A stretch of 64,000 bases of DNA, taken from positions 1,240,001 through 1,304,000 of the forward strand of contig NZ_AP024898.1 in the NCBI RefSeq assembly GCF_024529975.1, written 5' to 3'. Each line of letters opens with the position of its first letter. The first letter of the stretch is position 1. Below the pieces are notes generated by a model, which ran no database searches, had not been told where the DNA came from, and saw nothing but the letters and a program-made list of their open reading frames with translations. The position numbers and the translations under genes are program-made. Of the stretch, positions 48,236 to 57,777 are shown in pieces. Source of the stretch: Vibrio quintilis. GTDB taxonomy: Bacteria; Pseudomonadota; Gammaproteobacteria; Enterobacterales; Vibrionaceae.

Positions 48236-49726
48236 ATGAATTCCATTAAGCATAAATCCATGGCATATCTTGCCACGATCTCACTCGTTGTGATGATAAT
48301 CGCTTTTACTGGTGGCTACTACCTGGCAAAAAATTACTTCAGTGACCGGTTAAATCAACAGATCAGTGACTCGAATACAACATTATCAATCGTTCTGAAA
48401 GAAGCCATTTTCTCTTATGATCAAGGCCTGGCAAACAATATTATGAATTCGTTTGTGAAATATGCATTCATTCATGAAATCAAAGCCTATGATCATCGTG
48501 GTAAAGCTATCAGTAGTTCCACTGAAAGTGCATCTCCATCTTCATCGCAGGACATCAGAACTGAAAAAATTGATGTGCTTTGGGAAGGTAAAAAAATAGG
48601 TTATCTGGAAATTTCTTACCGGATGGATGCCAATGATGAGCTGCTGGCAAACACCCGCTTCATGTTTATTCTGATTTCACTCATTATTCTCTTTTCCCTT
48701 CAGATAGTGAACTGGGTTGTCTTGAGTAAATCTGTCGTGAATCCAATTAAAATCGTGGCCGATGCGATGAGTGAAATTGCACAGGGTGAAGGAGACTTAA
48801 CCCGGCGACTGGATATTTCGGGCAATGATGAGATTAGCACACTCGCCAAAGGGTTTAACGATTTCATCACCAACATGCATTCTCTCATCGGGCGTATCGT
48901 CAACTCAGCAAATGAACTCTCAAGCTGCTCTGAACAAATCAGCAGCAAGGCAGGCACCAATGCGAAAGCAACTCAGGAACAGCTCAGTGAAGTGGAACAG
49001 GTTGCAACAGCCCTGAGTCAAATGTCTTCTGCAACCAGAGAAATTTCAGATAACGCCAATACAACCTCTGACAAAACTGACAGCTGTAATGAGCTTGCTT
49101 TGCAAGGCAATCAAATTGTGAAGAAAACCGTTGAAGATATTCATAATCTGGGTGATCAGGTCGGCGTCACTTCAACCAAAATTATTGAATTAAAAGAGAA
49201 GAGTGATCATATCAACACGGTATTAGAAGTGATCAAAGGCATTGCTGAACAGACGAACCTGCTGGCTCTGAATGCCGCAATTGAAGCTGCCAGGGCCGGA
49301 GAACAGGGAAGAGGCTTTGCTGTAGTTGCTGATGAAGTCCGGGCGCTGGCCCAAAGAACACAAAAATCAACAGAAGAAATTGAAGAGATTATTCAGGATC
49401 TGCAATCTTCATCTGAAAGTACCAACCGCCTGATGAATTCAACACAGGAAACGCTGGAAAAAACCCAGTCAGAATCAACCCAGGCTATTCAGGCGATAGA
49501 AGATATTATTTCCGATATCCGGATAATTAATGACATGAACACACAAATTGCAACTGCAACTGAGGAGCAAAATGTCGTCACATCGGATGTCAGTGGAAAG
49601 GTGGAAACGATCAATTCAATTACTGCCAATATTACTAAAAACGCGAAAAATGTGGGTGAACTGAGTCGCCGGATTGATCAGTTGAGCGGAGATATTATTC
49701 AGGATTTATCTAAGTTTAAACTGTAA
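48236..49726 (+). CDS. Methyl-accepting chemotaxis protein
   Basis: A 496-residue receptor. TM1 lies at about 8-28, followed by a short periplasmic domain of about 105 residues (too small for a double-Cache module) and TM2 at about 140-160. The HAMP domain is [21 protein letters not shown]. The signalling domain includes [20 protein letters not shown] and [19 protein letters not shown]. The small sensor fits a receptor that could read a ligand-loaded binding protein, and one is encoded directly upstream. Confidence 0.92.
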   Translation: MNSIKHKSMAYLATISLVVMIIAFTGGYYLAKNYFSDRLNQQISDSNTTLSIVLKEAIFSYDQGLANNIMNSFVKYAFIHEIKAYDHRGKAISSSTESASPSSSQDIRTEKIDVLWEGKKIGYLEISYRMDANDELLANTRFMFILISLIILFSLQIVNWVVLSKSVVNPIKIVADAMSEIAQGEGDLTRRLDISGNDEISTLAKGFNDFITNMHSLIGRIVNSANELSSCSEQISSKAGTNAKATQEQLSEVEQVATALSQMSSATREISDNANTTSDKTDSCNELALQGNQIVKKTVEDIHNLGDQVGVTSTKIIELKEKSDHINTVLEVIKGIAEQTNLLALNAAIEAARAGEQGRGFAVVADEVRALAQRTQKSTEEIEEIIQDLQSSSESTNRLMNSTQETLEKTQSESTQAIQAIEDIISDIRIINDMNTQIATATEEQNVVTSDVSGKVETINSITANITKNAKNVGELSRRIDQLSGDIIQDLSKFKL

Positions 49727-49815
49727 CGAATGAACATTGACGAACCAGCTTTTAAACCAATATTTTTTAAAAGTTCTTTTAAAAAACGGCTGGCTTTCAT
49801 CATACAGCGCAGATA

Positions 49816-49848
49816 AAAAAAGTGCCTTCATTGAGAAAGGCACTTTTT
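49816..49848. terminator. Bidirectional terminator between chemoreceptor and ackA
   Basis: AAAAAGTGCCTT (49816-49827) and AAGGCACTTTTT (49837-49848) form a stem with A- and T-runs on opposite sides. It can stop both converging genes. Confidence 0.88.
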
Positions 49849-49873
49849 ATAAAAACATGACAATGAATCAGTC

Positions 49874-51070
49874 TTACAGCAGAGCAACAGATTCCTGTGC
49901 AATCACAAACTCTTCATTGGTTGGAATCACCATGGCAACCGCATCCAGCATTTCTGAACGGGCAATGACACCACTGTTACCGAATCGCGCTGCTTCATTA
50001 GCAGCTGCATCTTCAACAAATCCGAAGACTTTCATATAATTCAGCACCTCATGGCGCACTGCTAATGCATTTTCTCCGATACCACCGGTAAAGACGATAC
50101 CATCCAGGCCTTCACCAATCGCAACCATGTAAGACCCGATGTATTTTGCAACCCGGTAAGTGAAGATATCAAAGGCCAGTTTAGCTTTCTCATCACCCGC
50201 ATCCACAGCTTCCAGAATACCCCGGACATCACTTGTTTTACCAGACACACCAAGAAAACCTGATTTCTTATTCAATGTGGTAAAGATTTTGTCCTGATCC
50301 CAGCCTTTGCGCATTAAGAACTCAATGACACTTGGGTCCAGGTCACCACAACGGGTTCCCATCATTAAACCAGCCAGAGGTGTCAAACCCATACTGGTAT
50401 CAATACTTTTGCCGTTTTTCACAGCAGTCACAGAAGCACCGTTCCCCAGGTGAACCGTAATAAAGCTGCTTTCATTGACAGGTTTGTCCAGCATTTTTGC
50501 AGCTTCACTGCTGACAAAATAGTGACTGGTTCCGTGCGCGCCATAGCGTCTTACTTTATATTCGTCATAAATTTCATGAGGTAAAGCGTACATGTAGGCT
50601 TTAGCTGGCATTGATTGGTGGAATGCCGTATCGAAGATAGCAAACTGAGGCAAATGAGGGAAAACAGCCATCGCAGCACGCATACCATCAGCGTTTGCTT
50701 TATTGTGCAGTGGGGCAAGTTCAGCCAGACGATCAATTTCTTCAATCACTTTTTCGTCAACTTTCACGGTGCCATTAAAGGACTCACCGCCAGCCACAAC
50801 ACGGTGACCAATAGCAACGAACTTAGAGCTTAGGTCCAGAGAATCGAGCAACTTCACGATGCGCTCAAAAGCATACTGGTGATGATCACCACCAGCCGGA
50901 ATAGCTTCTTCAGATTTTTCTCCCTGATACTTCCAGCTAATTGCAGCTTCCGGCAAACCAAAGCATTCCCCTAATCCGCTGATAATTGCATCACCATTTT
51001 GTGAGTCAATCACCGCAAATTTAAGTGAAGAGCTCCCGGAATTAACAACTAATACATACGAGTCCGACAT
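49874..51070 (-). CDS. ackA: Acetate kinase
   Basis: A 398-residue enzyme that interconverts acetate plus ATP and acetyl phosphate plus ADP. Signatures: VLVVNSGSSSLKFAVID (N-terminal ATPase-fold loop), IGHRVVAGGE, FDTAFHQSMP, HLGNGASVTAVKNGKSIDTSMGLTPLAGLMMGTR (shown in part by its G-N-G and D-T-S residues) and GIGENA. Length matches the family. pta, usually next to ackA, is absent: a bidirectional terminator and a chemoreceptor lie downstream. This suggests the second, stand-alone Vibrio acetate kinase. Confidence 0.96.
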   Translation of the reverse strand: MSDSYVLVVNSGSSSLKFAVIDSQNGDAIISGLGECFGLPEAAISWKYQGEKSEEAIPAGGDHHQYAFERIVKLLDSLDLSSKFVAIGHRVVAGGESFNGTVKVDEKVIEEIDRLAELAPLHNKANADGMRAAMAVFPHLPQFAIFDTAFHQSMPAKAYMYALPHEIYDEYKVRRYGAHGTSHYFVSSEAAKMLDKPVNESSFITVHLGNGASVTAVKNGKSIDTSMGLTPLAGLMMGTRCGDLDPSVIEFLMRKGWDQDKIFTTLNKKSGFLGVSGKTSDVRGILEAVDAGDEKAKLAFDIFTYRVAKYIGSYMVAIGEGLDGIVFTGGIGENALAVRHEVLNYMKVFGFVEDAAANEAARFGNSGVIARSEMLDAVAMVIPTNEEFVIAQESVALL

Positions 51071-51499
51071 AAAACTTTATCCTGTATCCAAGTGAATCAC
51101 GAAGAAGCACAGCGCTTCCTGAAACGGCGTTTCTCTATTATTCAATATTTGTTGAATCTTTCAACTTTATTTTAGTTACATGCAGATTATAAAAGTTAAT
51201 TTCATGATCAAGAGCAAATGTTTATTTATTTCTATGCAAAAAAATATTCACAAAATCCAGATGAAGCATGAAAAATATACACCTGCCAGATGAAATCACC
51301 ACTTGATTATTCACGATAACAATTAAAAATGTATAAAACATAGACATGACAAGTAATCGATTGCAAAGTTTACAGTCAATACATGTCATATTGATGCTGA
51401 ACATTCACAACAACCAGTTCTTCAATACGACAGAATACTGGCCAGCACATGACAAAAGTCTGGCGTCAGAGTCCGGCTGAAAATGTACGGAGACTGATG
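51071..51499. other. AT-rich intergenic region upstream of ackA
   Basis: 429 bases. This is the leader and promoter region of ackA on the minus strand. No gene, repeat or RNA structure was recognised. Confidence 0.5.
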
Positions 51500-52021
51500 T
51501 TATTCACCTGACTCAATAAAACACCTGATTGAACCGGATGGAGAAACATCCACTTTCTTCATCAGCACCCGGGAAAAATCGTCAGCAGACGGATAAAGCT
51601 GATTCGGTAATATCACAATATCGGAGATCAATAACTCGGAATCATTCCGGGTTATGATAGCAGCGGCAACGGCCTGGCCAGCCTCAAAGCCAAGATACAA
51701 CTGACAGGGCGGAGAAAGTATAATTTGGGTAAAAAATTCGACGATTGCATCTTTTTCTGCCTGTCCGTCATATTGATTCGCCTGCAGCAAAGCAAACATC
51801 ACTGTTAAACGGTGAAAATCAACCAGATAGGTGTTGGTCAGCGCTTCATCAGTGTAAGCATCAGAAGCTGGGTCCGGTACTATTTCCGAATACCGGCACT
51901 GTTTGATGGATGCCAGATATATTGACCGCCCTTTTAAACTCGGTTCCGTCGGAAATTCAACGTCAACCTGTCCGGACAACCACTTGATTTTCTCATCAAC
52001 AACCTGAGGAATTCCAACCAA
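51500..52021 (-). CDS. Hypothetical cytoplasmic protein, possibly GNAT-like
   Basis: 173 residues from the TTG at 52021, which has AGGAG 8 bases upstream; an earlier TTG at 52045 has no such site. The C-terminal half (PPCQLYLGFEAGQAVAAAIITRNDSELLISDIVILPN) looks like the central strands of a GNAT acetyltransferase, but the acetyl-CoA pyrophosphate loop is not evident. No signal peptide. Function unknown. Confidence 0.5.
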   Translation of the reverse strand: MVGIPQVVDEKIKWLSGQVDVEFPTEPSLKGRSIYLASIKQCRYSEIVPDPASDAYTDEALTNTYLVDFHRLTVMFALLQANQYDGQAEKDAIVEFFTQIILSPPCQLYLGFEAGQAVAAAIITRNDSELLISDIVILPNQLYPSADDFSRVLMKKVDVSPSGSIRCFIESGE

Positions 52022-52382
52022 AACAAAAGCTCCTGTGTAGAACAACGAACAGCCTGAAGCAACACTCTGCCGGCTATTTGTATAGACATGACATATTTAA
52101 AAGATGGTGTGATTTAGGTGAACACCTTCTGCTTGTGAACATTCAACATAACACAGCTCAGCTGAAGCTCACACATTTAACAATGTTCCTTTTGTACAAT
52201 CAGGCTCTTTTATGTAATTCAACAGGATAAACCTATGATTTTACAATACACTGAAACAATAAAAGTCCAGAGGCTGTATAATAAGAAATATGTGCTTCAC
52301 AACAACAATCATCTCCTTCTGTTTATTTCTCCTCTAATCTTGATATGATGAAACGTAACTGATTACTTCGGAATTCCATAAT
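52022..52382. other. Intergenic region between divergent genes
   Basis: 361 AT-rich bases upstream of the hypothetical gene and the CreA-family gene. No RNA or repeat recognised. Confidence 0.5.
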
Positions 52383-52856
52383 ATGAAAAAATACCTCGTG
52401 GCATGTTTGATGTCATTAAGCCTGACAGCCTGTGATAACAGCGAAGTTGGTGATGTCAGTCTGGGCGTATTTACTACCAAAGATATCAAAATCAACCAGC
52501 TTGTCGATCCAATTGTCTCCGGTGTGACATGTCATATCGCCAGTATAGAGGCAGATCTCAGCCTGTCAGATCCGTCCGATTCATCTATTGCCTGTCGACA
52601 GACAGGAGAAATCACCCCGGACATGATCGCCAAAATCGATAAGTCTGATTCCGGAGATGTTATCTTCAAAAAATCAAAAAGTATTTTCTTCAAATCAATG
52701 AAAATGCGACGTATTTATGACCCGAAAACTCAAACGCTCATATATGTTTCTTATTCAACCAAAGAAACATCTGGCAGCTTCAAGCATAGTATTTCAACCG
52801 TTCCGTTGTGGGGTACAAAAGCATACAACGCCAACACAAACCTCAAAAAAGACTAA
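52383..52856 (+). CDS. CreA-family lipoprotein
   Basis: A 157-residue product with a lipobox-type signal (MKKYLVACLMSLSLTAC, Cys 17). The CreA core is recognisable: DPIVSGVTCHIAS, DSSIACRQTGEIT, DVIFKKSKSIFFKSMKMRRIYDPKTQTLIYVSYS and a terminal SISTVPLW. CreA-family proteins are periplasmic or lipoproteins of unknown role. E. coli CreA begins with an ordinary signal peptide, so the lipobox is a variation. It is more divergent than typical orthologs, so it may be a second copy. Confidence 0.75.
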   Translation: MKKYLVACLMSLSLTACDNSEVGDVSLGVFTTKDIKINQLVDPIVSGVTCHIASIEADLSLSDPSDSSIACRQTGEITPDMIAKIDKSDSGDVIFKKSKSIFFKSMKMRRIYDPKTQTLIYVSYSTKETSGSFKHSISTVPLWGTKAYNANTNLKKD

Positions 52857-53086
52857 CAAACTGCACGATCATCTCTGTTAAACCAGAAGTATGGCAGACG
52901 ACCAGGAACTGTAATTTTATGGCAAGCCACAATAATAATAACGTCGCCCCGAAGCAGCCAGAGAAACAACAAAATAGTGAATCCCTGTGGATTCAGGCTG
53001 ACTAAGTATTTAAGAACAGAAAGACGCGCGAACAACGCCTCTATTTCACATAATAACGGGCACAGATGGCAAAGGTTTTTTAATTT

Positions 53087-54832
53087 ATGCAGGATAACTC
53101 TGAAGAGACGCAGACGCTTAAGCCAATTCAGCAACTGGATGACAAATATACAACCCGCCTGATTCATATATTCGATGTCTGTAATGAAGGGATCTTTTAT
53201 ATGAATCACGATGGATTAATGACTTTTTATAATCCGGAATTCTATGAACAGTTTGATATTGAGTCTCCCACGATTAATATTTCTCAGTGGTATCACCTTG
53301 TTCATCCGGAAGATCGTTCACTTTTAACTGCCCGTGTTGACTGTCATCTGAATATGCCGGAACAACGAATGATCACCCACTATCGCATCCGGAATAAAGA
53401 AGGCCGGTACATTTGGGTGGAAGGAAGCGCAGTATGCAGAAGAGAACTGTGTAAATCATATATTGTTGGCAGTCACAGAGATATTTCAGACAAAAAAATG
53501 CTCGAAACTTACTTAAAAGAAGCTGCATTCTATGATGATTATTCCGGCCTGTTCAATCTGAGAAAGTTATTGCTTGATATCGACTTACTGATCAGAGAAC
53601 CCCGGATACTGTTTTCAGTATTAACGATTCAGGTTGGAAACTTTCAGGCGCATGCTGACGAGTACAGCTCCTCAGATCTGATGGAAAATGTATTAACCAA
53701 CATCAAAGCTGCTGCTGCGGTTTTCCACCAACAATCTGATGCCATACTCTACCGGATTAACCTTAATACATTTGTGGTTTTAATCAAACATACCGTTTCA
53801 CTGTCTGAACTGGGAAAACTCAGCGCACATTTCATTAAGCATTACCGAACCTGCATGAAAAAACAGAGCAATTTGCTGGCTGACACTGTCAATATTGGTG
53901 TGTACCCAAATTGCGATCCGGAGTTCGACAGCCATGAAATCTTAAGTATTGCCTCAAGAACCTGTGCCTTTGCCTGCGATAAAAGCCAGTCACAGATTGA
54001 ATTTTATGAAGGTGAGACGCAAAAGAAAGTCGACCGGTATTTTTACATTGAAAGCGGATTAAAAGAAGCGCTGAAAAACAAAGCGCTTTCAGTCAAGTTT
54101 CAGCCGATTATTGCCACAGAAACCGGCAAAGTATCCAGTTTTGAAACATTGGTACGCTGGCATTCCCATCTCTACGGAGACATCTACCCGGATGAATTTA
54201 TTCCCATTGCCGAAGATAAAGGCCTTATCAGCGAATTAGGCTATCAGGTTTTCGAAAAAGCCTGCCAGTTTTTAAATCACTACAATCAGAAAAACCAAGC
54301 CGACATATGCATTAATGTTAATGTTTCAGTGCTGCAACTGCTGAGCCGGGACTTCCCCAATAAACTACTCAGAATTGCATCGCAGGCACAGATCAAACCA
54401 TCTTCAATTGTGCTTGAATTTACTGAAACAGTCATTCTTGACAATAACATCAACGCAGCGACTCAAATCAAACGCCTGGGAGAGCTTGGGTTTATCCTGT
54501 CACTTGATGATTTTGGTTCTGGTTTCAGCTCCATCAACAGCTTCTTTGATTTACCGTTTCATCAAATTAAAATTGACCGTTTTTTTGCCAGCAAATCCAC
54601 TCAAAACCAAACGTCATACCGTTTTTTGGAATTTCTGATTCAGCTCTGCCACGAAACAAACATCAGCATTGTGATTGAAGGGATAGAAAATCCTGAAATG
54701 CTCCACCAGTTCCATGAAATGGGCGCTTCTCATTTACAGGGTTACTGGTTTTCAAAACCACTATCGATTGCCAATGCCATGTATTATAACCCGACTAATA
54801 TGCTGCAAAACCGGATCAATACAGAGCCATGA
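53087..54832 (+). CDS. PAS - degenerate GGDEF - EAL cyclic-di-GMP phosphodiesterase
   Basis: A 581-residue soluble protein. A PAS domain (about 20-135: EGIFYMNHDGLMTFYNPEFYE, RNKEGRYIWVEGSA, DISDKK) precedes a GGDEF-like domain in which the GGDEF site is replaced (RINLNTFVVLI), so no cyclase activity is expected. The EAL domain (about 335-570) reads ETLVRW in place of EALxRW but keeps the metal and catalytic residues: INVNVS (Asn), LEFTET (Glu), LDDFGSGFSS (two Asp), IKIDR (Lys), IEGIEN (Glu) and QGYWFSKP (Gln). It should be an active c-di-GMP phosphodiesterase regulated by PAS and GGDEF-like inputs. Confidence 0.87.
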   Translation: MQDNSEETQTLKPIQQLDDKYTTRLIHIFDVCNEGIFYMNHDGLMTFYNPEFYEQFDIESPTINISQWYHLVHPEDRSLLTARVDCHLNMPEQRMITHYRIRNKEGRYIWVEGSAVCRRELCKSYIVGSHRDISDKKMLETYLKEAAFYDDYSGLFNLRKLLLDIDLLIREPRILFSVLTIQVGNFQAHADEYSSSDLMENVLTNIKAAAAVFHQQSDAILYRINLNTFVVLIKHTVSLSELGKLSAHFIKHYRTCMKKQSNLLADTVNIGVYPNCDPEFDSHEILSIASRTCAFACDKSQSQIEFYEGETQKKVDRYFYIESGLKEALKNKALSVKFQPIIATETGKVSSFETLVRWHSHLYGDIYPDEFIPIAEDKGLISELGYQVFEKACQFLNHYNQKNQADICINVNVSVLQLLSRDFPNKLLRIASQAQIKPSSIVLEFTETVILDNNINAATQIKRLGELGFILSLDDFGSGFSSINSFFDLPFHQIKIDRFFASKSTQNQTSYRFLEFLIQLCHETNISIVIEGIENPEMLHQFHEMGASHLQGYWFSKPLSIANAMYYNPTNMLQNRINTEP

Positions 54833-54949
54833 GCCCTTGTGCTTCCATGCCTGTCAACAACCTCAAATTTGACTAAGCTTCCCTGAAGTTCAGTACTGGC
54901 CGGACGTCACCTGATTGATAAGTGATACTCTTCTTCACGATACCTGTTC

Positions 54950-54989
54950 TATACCCAAGCAACCTGCATCTTCAGGTTGTTTGGGTATA
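54950..54989. repeat. Palindromic repeat, 40-bp class
   Basis: The copy reads tatacccaagcaacctgcat...gttgtttgggtata and lies between two convergent genes. Confidence 0.9.
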
Positions 54990-55012
54990 TCCCCGGTAAA
55001 AGCATCACTCAA

Positions 55013-55041
55013 TAAAAAAGGAGACCTCATATGAGATCTCC
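55013..55041 (-). terminator. Terminator after GlyGly-CTERM protease
   Basis: Near-perfect arms GGAGACCTCAT and ATGAGATCTCC with T6 on the minus strand, 16 bases downstream of the protease stop. Confidence 0.8.
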
Positions 55042-55056
55042 CTTCGCGAAACAAAC

Positions 55057-56283
55057 TTACTTCACCCGGCCCGATAAAGGTGACCGGCGTCCTGAGAACC
55101 ATAAACCAGCAAGACCGATTAAAAACAAAGAACCGGTTGAACCGCCGGAGCTTCCGGAAGTTGTGCTGACCGTTTCGGTCGCATCAGCAGCACTGTTACT
55201 GCTGCTGTCAGACGAACTGTCACCGGAAGAGCTATCATCTGAAGAACCCGATGAATCTGATGAGTCTGACGAACTACTATCATCAGATGCACATTCATCT
55301 GAAGTTCCTTCACTGTCATAATAGCACTGACGCTTCGCATCCGTTACCGTGTAGACCGGCGTTTCATTGCCTTCAATCACACTGGTTATCCAGTCACTGT
55401 AATCTGCAACTTCAGTGAAAACACCGGTAATATTGGAACTACCAAACCCGACACCACAATCTGTCGGACCAAAGCTGGTAATACCAACCTGCACATAATC
55501 ACCGCTGCTTCTTTCCCAGTACACCGGACCACCGGAATCACCAGAACAAATACCATTTCTCAGGGTGCTGCCATCATTGTCACTGACTGAACTGCCGGTC
55601 TCACCCGAGAAACAAAGCTGCGAATCCTGAATTTTATCGCCAAGTGTTGGAAAACCGTAATCCGAAAAGTAATCATTAAAACTGGTTTTACAAGCCGTGT
55701 TATCCACATATTTAATGGTGGTCTCATACAGCGTATCTGTCAGCTGTCCCTGTTTTGTATTGCCGTGACCAATCGTAATAAACTTACTGTCAGTACTCCG
55801 GTATTCCGAGTCATCACTCAGCCGGGTTGCCGTACCGGAAATATTTAAAGCCGATTCCAGTTGAATAATCGCCAGATCATTCGGCCATAACTGAGTGATA
55901 GAGTTAGTAAAATCTTTTGCATAAAATGCGGAGGGACGCACGGTTTCAATGGAAGATAAGGTTGAACTGTCATCTGAGTCAGACTGCCCAACAGAAAAGT
56001 AAATCATATAATCTTTATTCAGTTTGGTTCCTGAATAAATACAGTGCGCTGCCGTTAAAACATACCGGGGCGCTATCAAGGTTCCACCACAGATACTATG
56101 GGATCCCGAGTTTTCACCATAGCCTCTGCGATCATAAAACAGACTGACAAAGTCAGAGAACGTCTGTACGGATGTTTCCGTACCATTCACTATTCTCGGA
56201 GAAACGGAACGTTCGGTGCCTGCCTGACTGACGGGAATGCAAACAGCATTCAATAGTAATAAAGGGGCAATTAATTTTTTCAT
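55057..56283 (-). CDS. Trypsin-like serine protease with GlyGly-CTERM tail
   Basis: A 408-residue secreted protease. The signal peptide is MKKLIAPLLLLNAVCIPVSQA; after a short propeptide the activation site is SPRIVNGTETS. The catalytic triad is in LTAAHCIYS, WPNDLAIIQL and CSGDSGGPVYWE. A region rich in Ser and Asp (about 335-370) leads to a tail with SSGGSTGSLFLIGLAGLWFSGRR: a Gly-Ser motif, one hydrophobic helix and basic residues. This is the GlyGly-CTERM signal processed by rhombosortase in Vibrio and Shewanella, as in VesB-type proteases exported by type II secretion. Confidence 0.9.
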   Translation of the reverse strand: MKKLIAPLLLLNAVCIPVSQAGTERSVSPRIVNGTETSVQTFSDFVSLFYDRRGYGENSGSHSICGGTLIAPRYVLTAAHCIYSGTKLNKDYMIYFSVGQSDSDDSSTLSSIETVRPSAFYAKDFTNSITQLWPNDLAIIQLESALNISGTATRLSDDSEYRSTDSKFITIGHGNTKQGQLTDTLYETTIKYVDNTACKTSFNDYFSDYGFPTLGDKIQDSQLCFSGETGSSVSDNDGSTLRNGICSGDSGGPVYWERSSGDYVQVGITSFGPTDCGVGFGSSNITGVFTEVADYSDWITSVIEGNETPVYTVTDAKRQCYYDSEGTSDECASDDSSSSDSSDSSGSSDDSSSGDSSSDSSSNSAADATETVSTTSGSSGGSTGSLFLIGLAGLWFSGRRSPLSGRVK

Positions 56284-56512
56284 ATTCAGTACTTTTTTAT
56301 AATTTGAAATAAGTAACATCAGAATCATTTTCTATGAATAGAATTATAGCTAATGAATAAGCCATTACCTGATGATCATCACTTCAGACCATTTGGAGGG
56401 ATTAAGACCAAATGGCCTGATTATAAAACTCTAACTGAAATTGCGTTTCATAAAAATTATTGCCTGTCTTTTTTTTGAAGGCTGCGAGGTTTTACTTATA
56501 AAAACTGTTGAA

Positions 56513-57646
56513 TTAGCCGCGATAATAATTTTGCGGCACAAATGGCAGTTTTGTCACTAACATCGGCAGCTTTTTACCCCGGACTTCAGCATAAACTTCG
56601 GTTTCCGGCGCAGCAAAGTCTGTCTGAACATAAGCCATCGACACCGGCTTGCCCGCTGTGGGTCCGGCCGTGCCACTGGTAACTACACCAATGGCGTCAC
56701 CATTTGCATCAAATAACTCCGTGCCTTCACGAACCGGTGCTTTACTCAGACCAACTAAACCAACCCGTTTTCTGCTGACGGCTTTAGTTTCAATCTGGCT
56801 GAGGATAATATCCGCACCAGGGAATCCGCCGGCTCTTTCACCATCACCACGACGAATCTTGCTGATCGCCCACAGTAGACTCGCTTCAACCGGGGTTGTT
56901 GTTTCGTCCAGATCATGACCATATAAACACAGGCCACACTCAAGACGTAATGAATCTCTGGCACCTAAGCCAATCCACTCAACGTCATCAAAGGCAGTCA
57001 GTTTTTCAGCCAGCACCGCTGCCTGCGCTGCAGGGACAGAAATTTCAAAACCGTCTTCCCCGGTATAACCACTCCGGCTGACAATACATTCAATACCATC
57101 CACCGCTAAACGCTGAATATCCATAAAACACATTGTGGCAACTTCAGGTGCCAGCTGCGCCAGCACCGCGGCCGCTTTTGGTCCCTGTAGTGCAAGTAAC
57201 GCCCGGTCATCCAGCACTTCAAGCTGAACTGAGTCCGGTAAGTGATGTTGCAGGTGAGCAATATCCTGCTGTTTACATGCCGCGTTAACCACCACAAACA
57301 GCTGATCACCTAAATTTGCCACCATTAAATCATCCATAATGCCGCCCTGTTCATTGGTAAACAGTGCATAGCGTTGTTTGCCCACCGGCAGATCAATAAT
57401 GTCAACAGGAACCAGAGACTCCAAAGCTGCCGCAGCATCTGCACCAGATAACGTCAACTGCCCCATGTGTGATACATCAAACAGCCCGGCAGCACCACGG
57501 GTATGTAAGTGCTCTTTTTTGACACCCAACGGATACTGAACCGGCATTTCATACCCGGCAAACGGGACCATCTTGCCGCCGGATGCGAGGTGCAGCTCAT
57601 ACAATGGCGTTTTCAAAAGTGGCTGATTAGTTGGTGCAGATGTCAT
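56513..57646 (-). CDS. gcvT: Glycine cleavage T-protein (aminomethyltransferase)
   Basis: A 377-residue enzyme that moves the methylene group from lipoyl-H protein to tetrahydrofolate. Motifs: TPLYELHLASGGKMVPFAGYEMPVQYP, DVSHMGQ, GIMDDLMV, SRSGYTGEDGFEI, LRLECGLCLYGHDLDE. GGGAG precedes the ATG. It is transcribed leftwards, away from gcvH/gcvP, with the regulator gene behind it on the same strand. A motif shared with the gcvH upstream region lies 66-78 bases before the ATG. Confidence 0.95.
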   Translation of the reverse strand: MTSAPTNQPLLKTPLYELHLASGGKMVPFAGYEMPVQYPLGVKKEHLHTRGAAGLFDVSHMGQLTLSGADAAAALESLVPVDIIDLPVGKQRYALFTNEQGGIMDDLMVANLGDQLFVVVNAACKQQDIAHLQHHLPDSVQLEVLDDRALLALQGPKAAAVLAQLAPEVATMCFMDIQRLAVDGIECIVSRSGYTGEDGFEISVPAAQAAVLAEKLTAFDDVEWIGLGARDSLRLECGLCLYGHDLDETTTPVEASLLWAISKIRRGDGERAGGFPGADIILSQIETKAVSRKRVGLVGLSKAPVREGTELFDANGDAIGVVTSGTAGPTAGKPVSMAYVQTDFAAPETEVYAEVRGKKLPMLVTKLPFVPQNYYRG

Positions 57647-57711
57647 TCGTATTCTCCCTTACATTGATTAACATAATGTTCACGGTCATAGTTTCTGAAA
57701 ATAAAAATCAG

Positions 57712-57740
57712 GAAATTATGTTTCCTATAATAAACATAAT
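57712..57740 (-). promoter_or_regulatory. Candidate operator upstream of gcvT
   Basis: gaaattatgtttc (57712-57724) matches exactly the motif upstream of gcvH (58509-58521). It also forms an inverted repeat with the bases after it, ATTATGTTT / AAACATAAT (57715-57740). Binding by the neighbouring XRE-cupin regulator is inferred. Confidence 0.5.
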
Positions 57741-57777
57741 AAGAGAACTTAACACGATGAAAGAAAAGAAGTCACGC

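Noticed and set aside
49737..50039. 100-codon plus-strand frame at the ackA end
   Set aside because: It crosses the bidirectional terminator and runs antisense to ackA.
52808..53005. 65-codon frame overlapping the CreA-family gene end
   Set aside because: It overlaps the real gene in another frame and has no ribosome site or homology.
55031..55321. 96-codon plus-strand frame opposite the protease tail
   Set aside because: It is the antisense of the Ser/Asp linker and GlyGly-CTERM region; low complexity explains the open frame.
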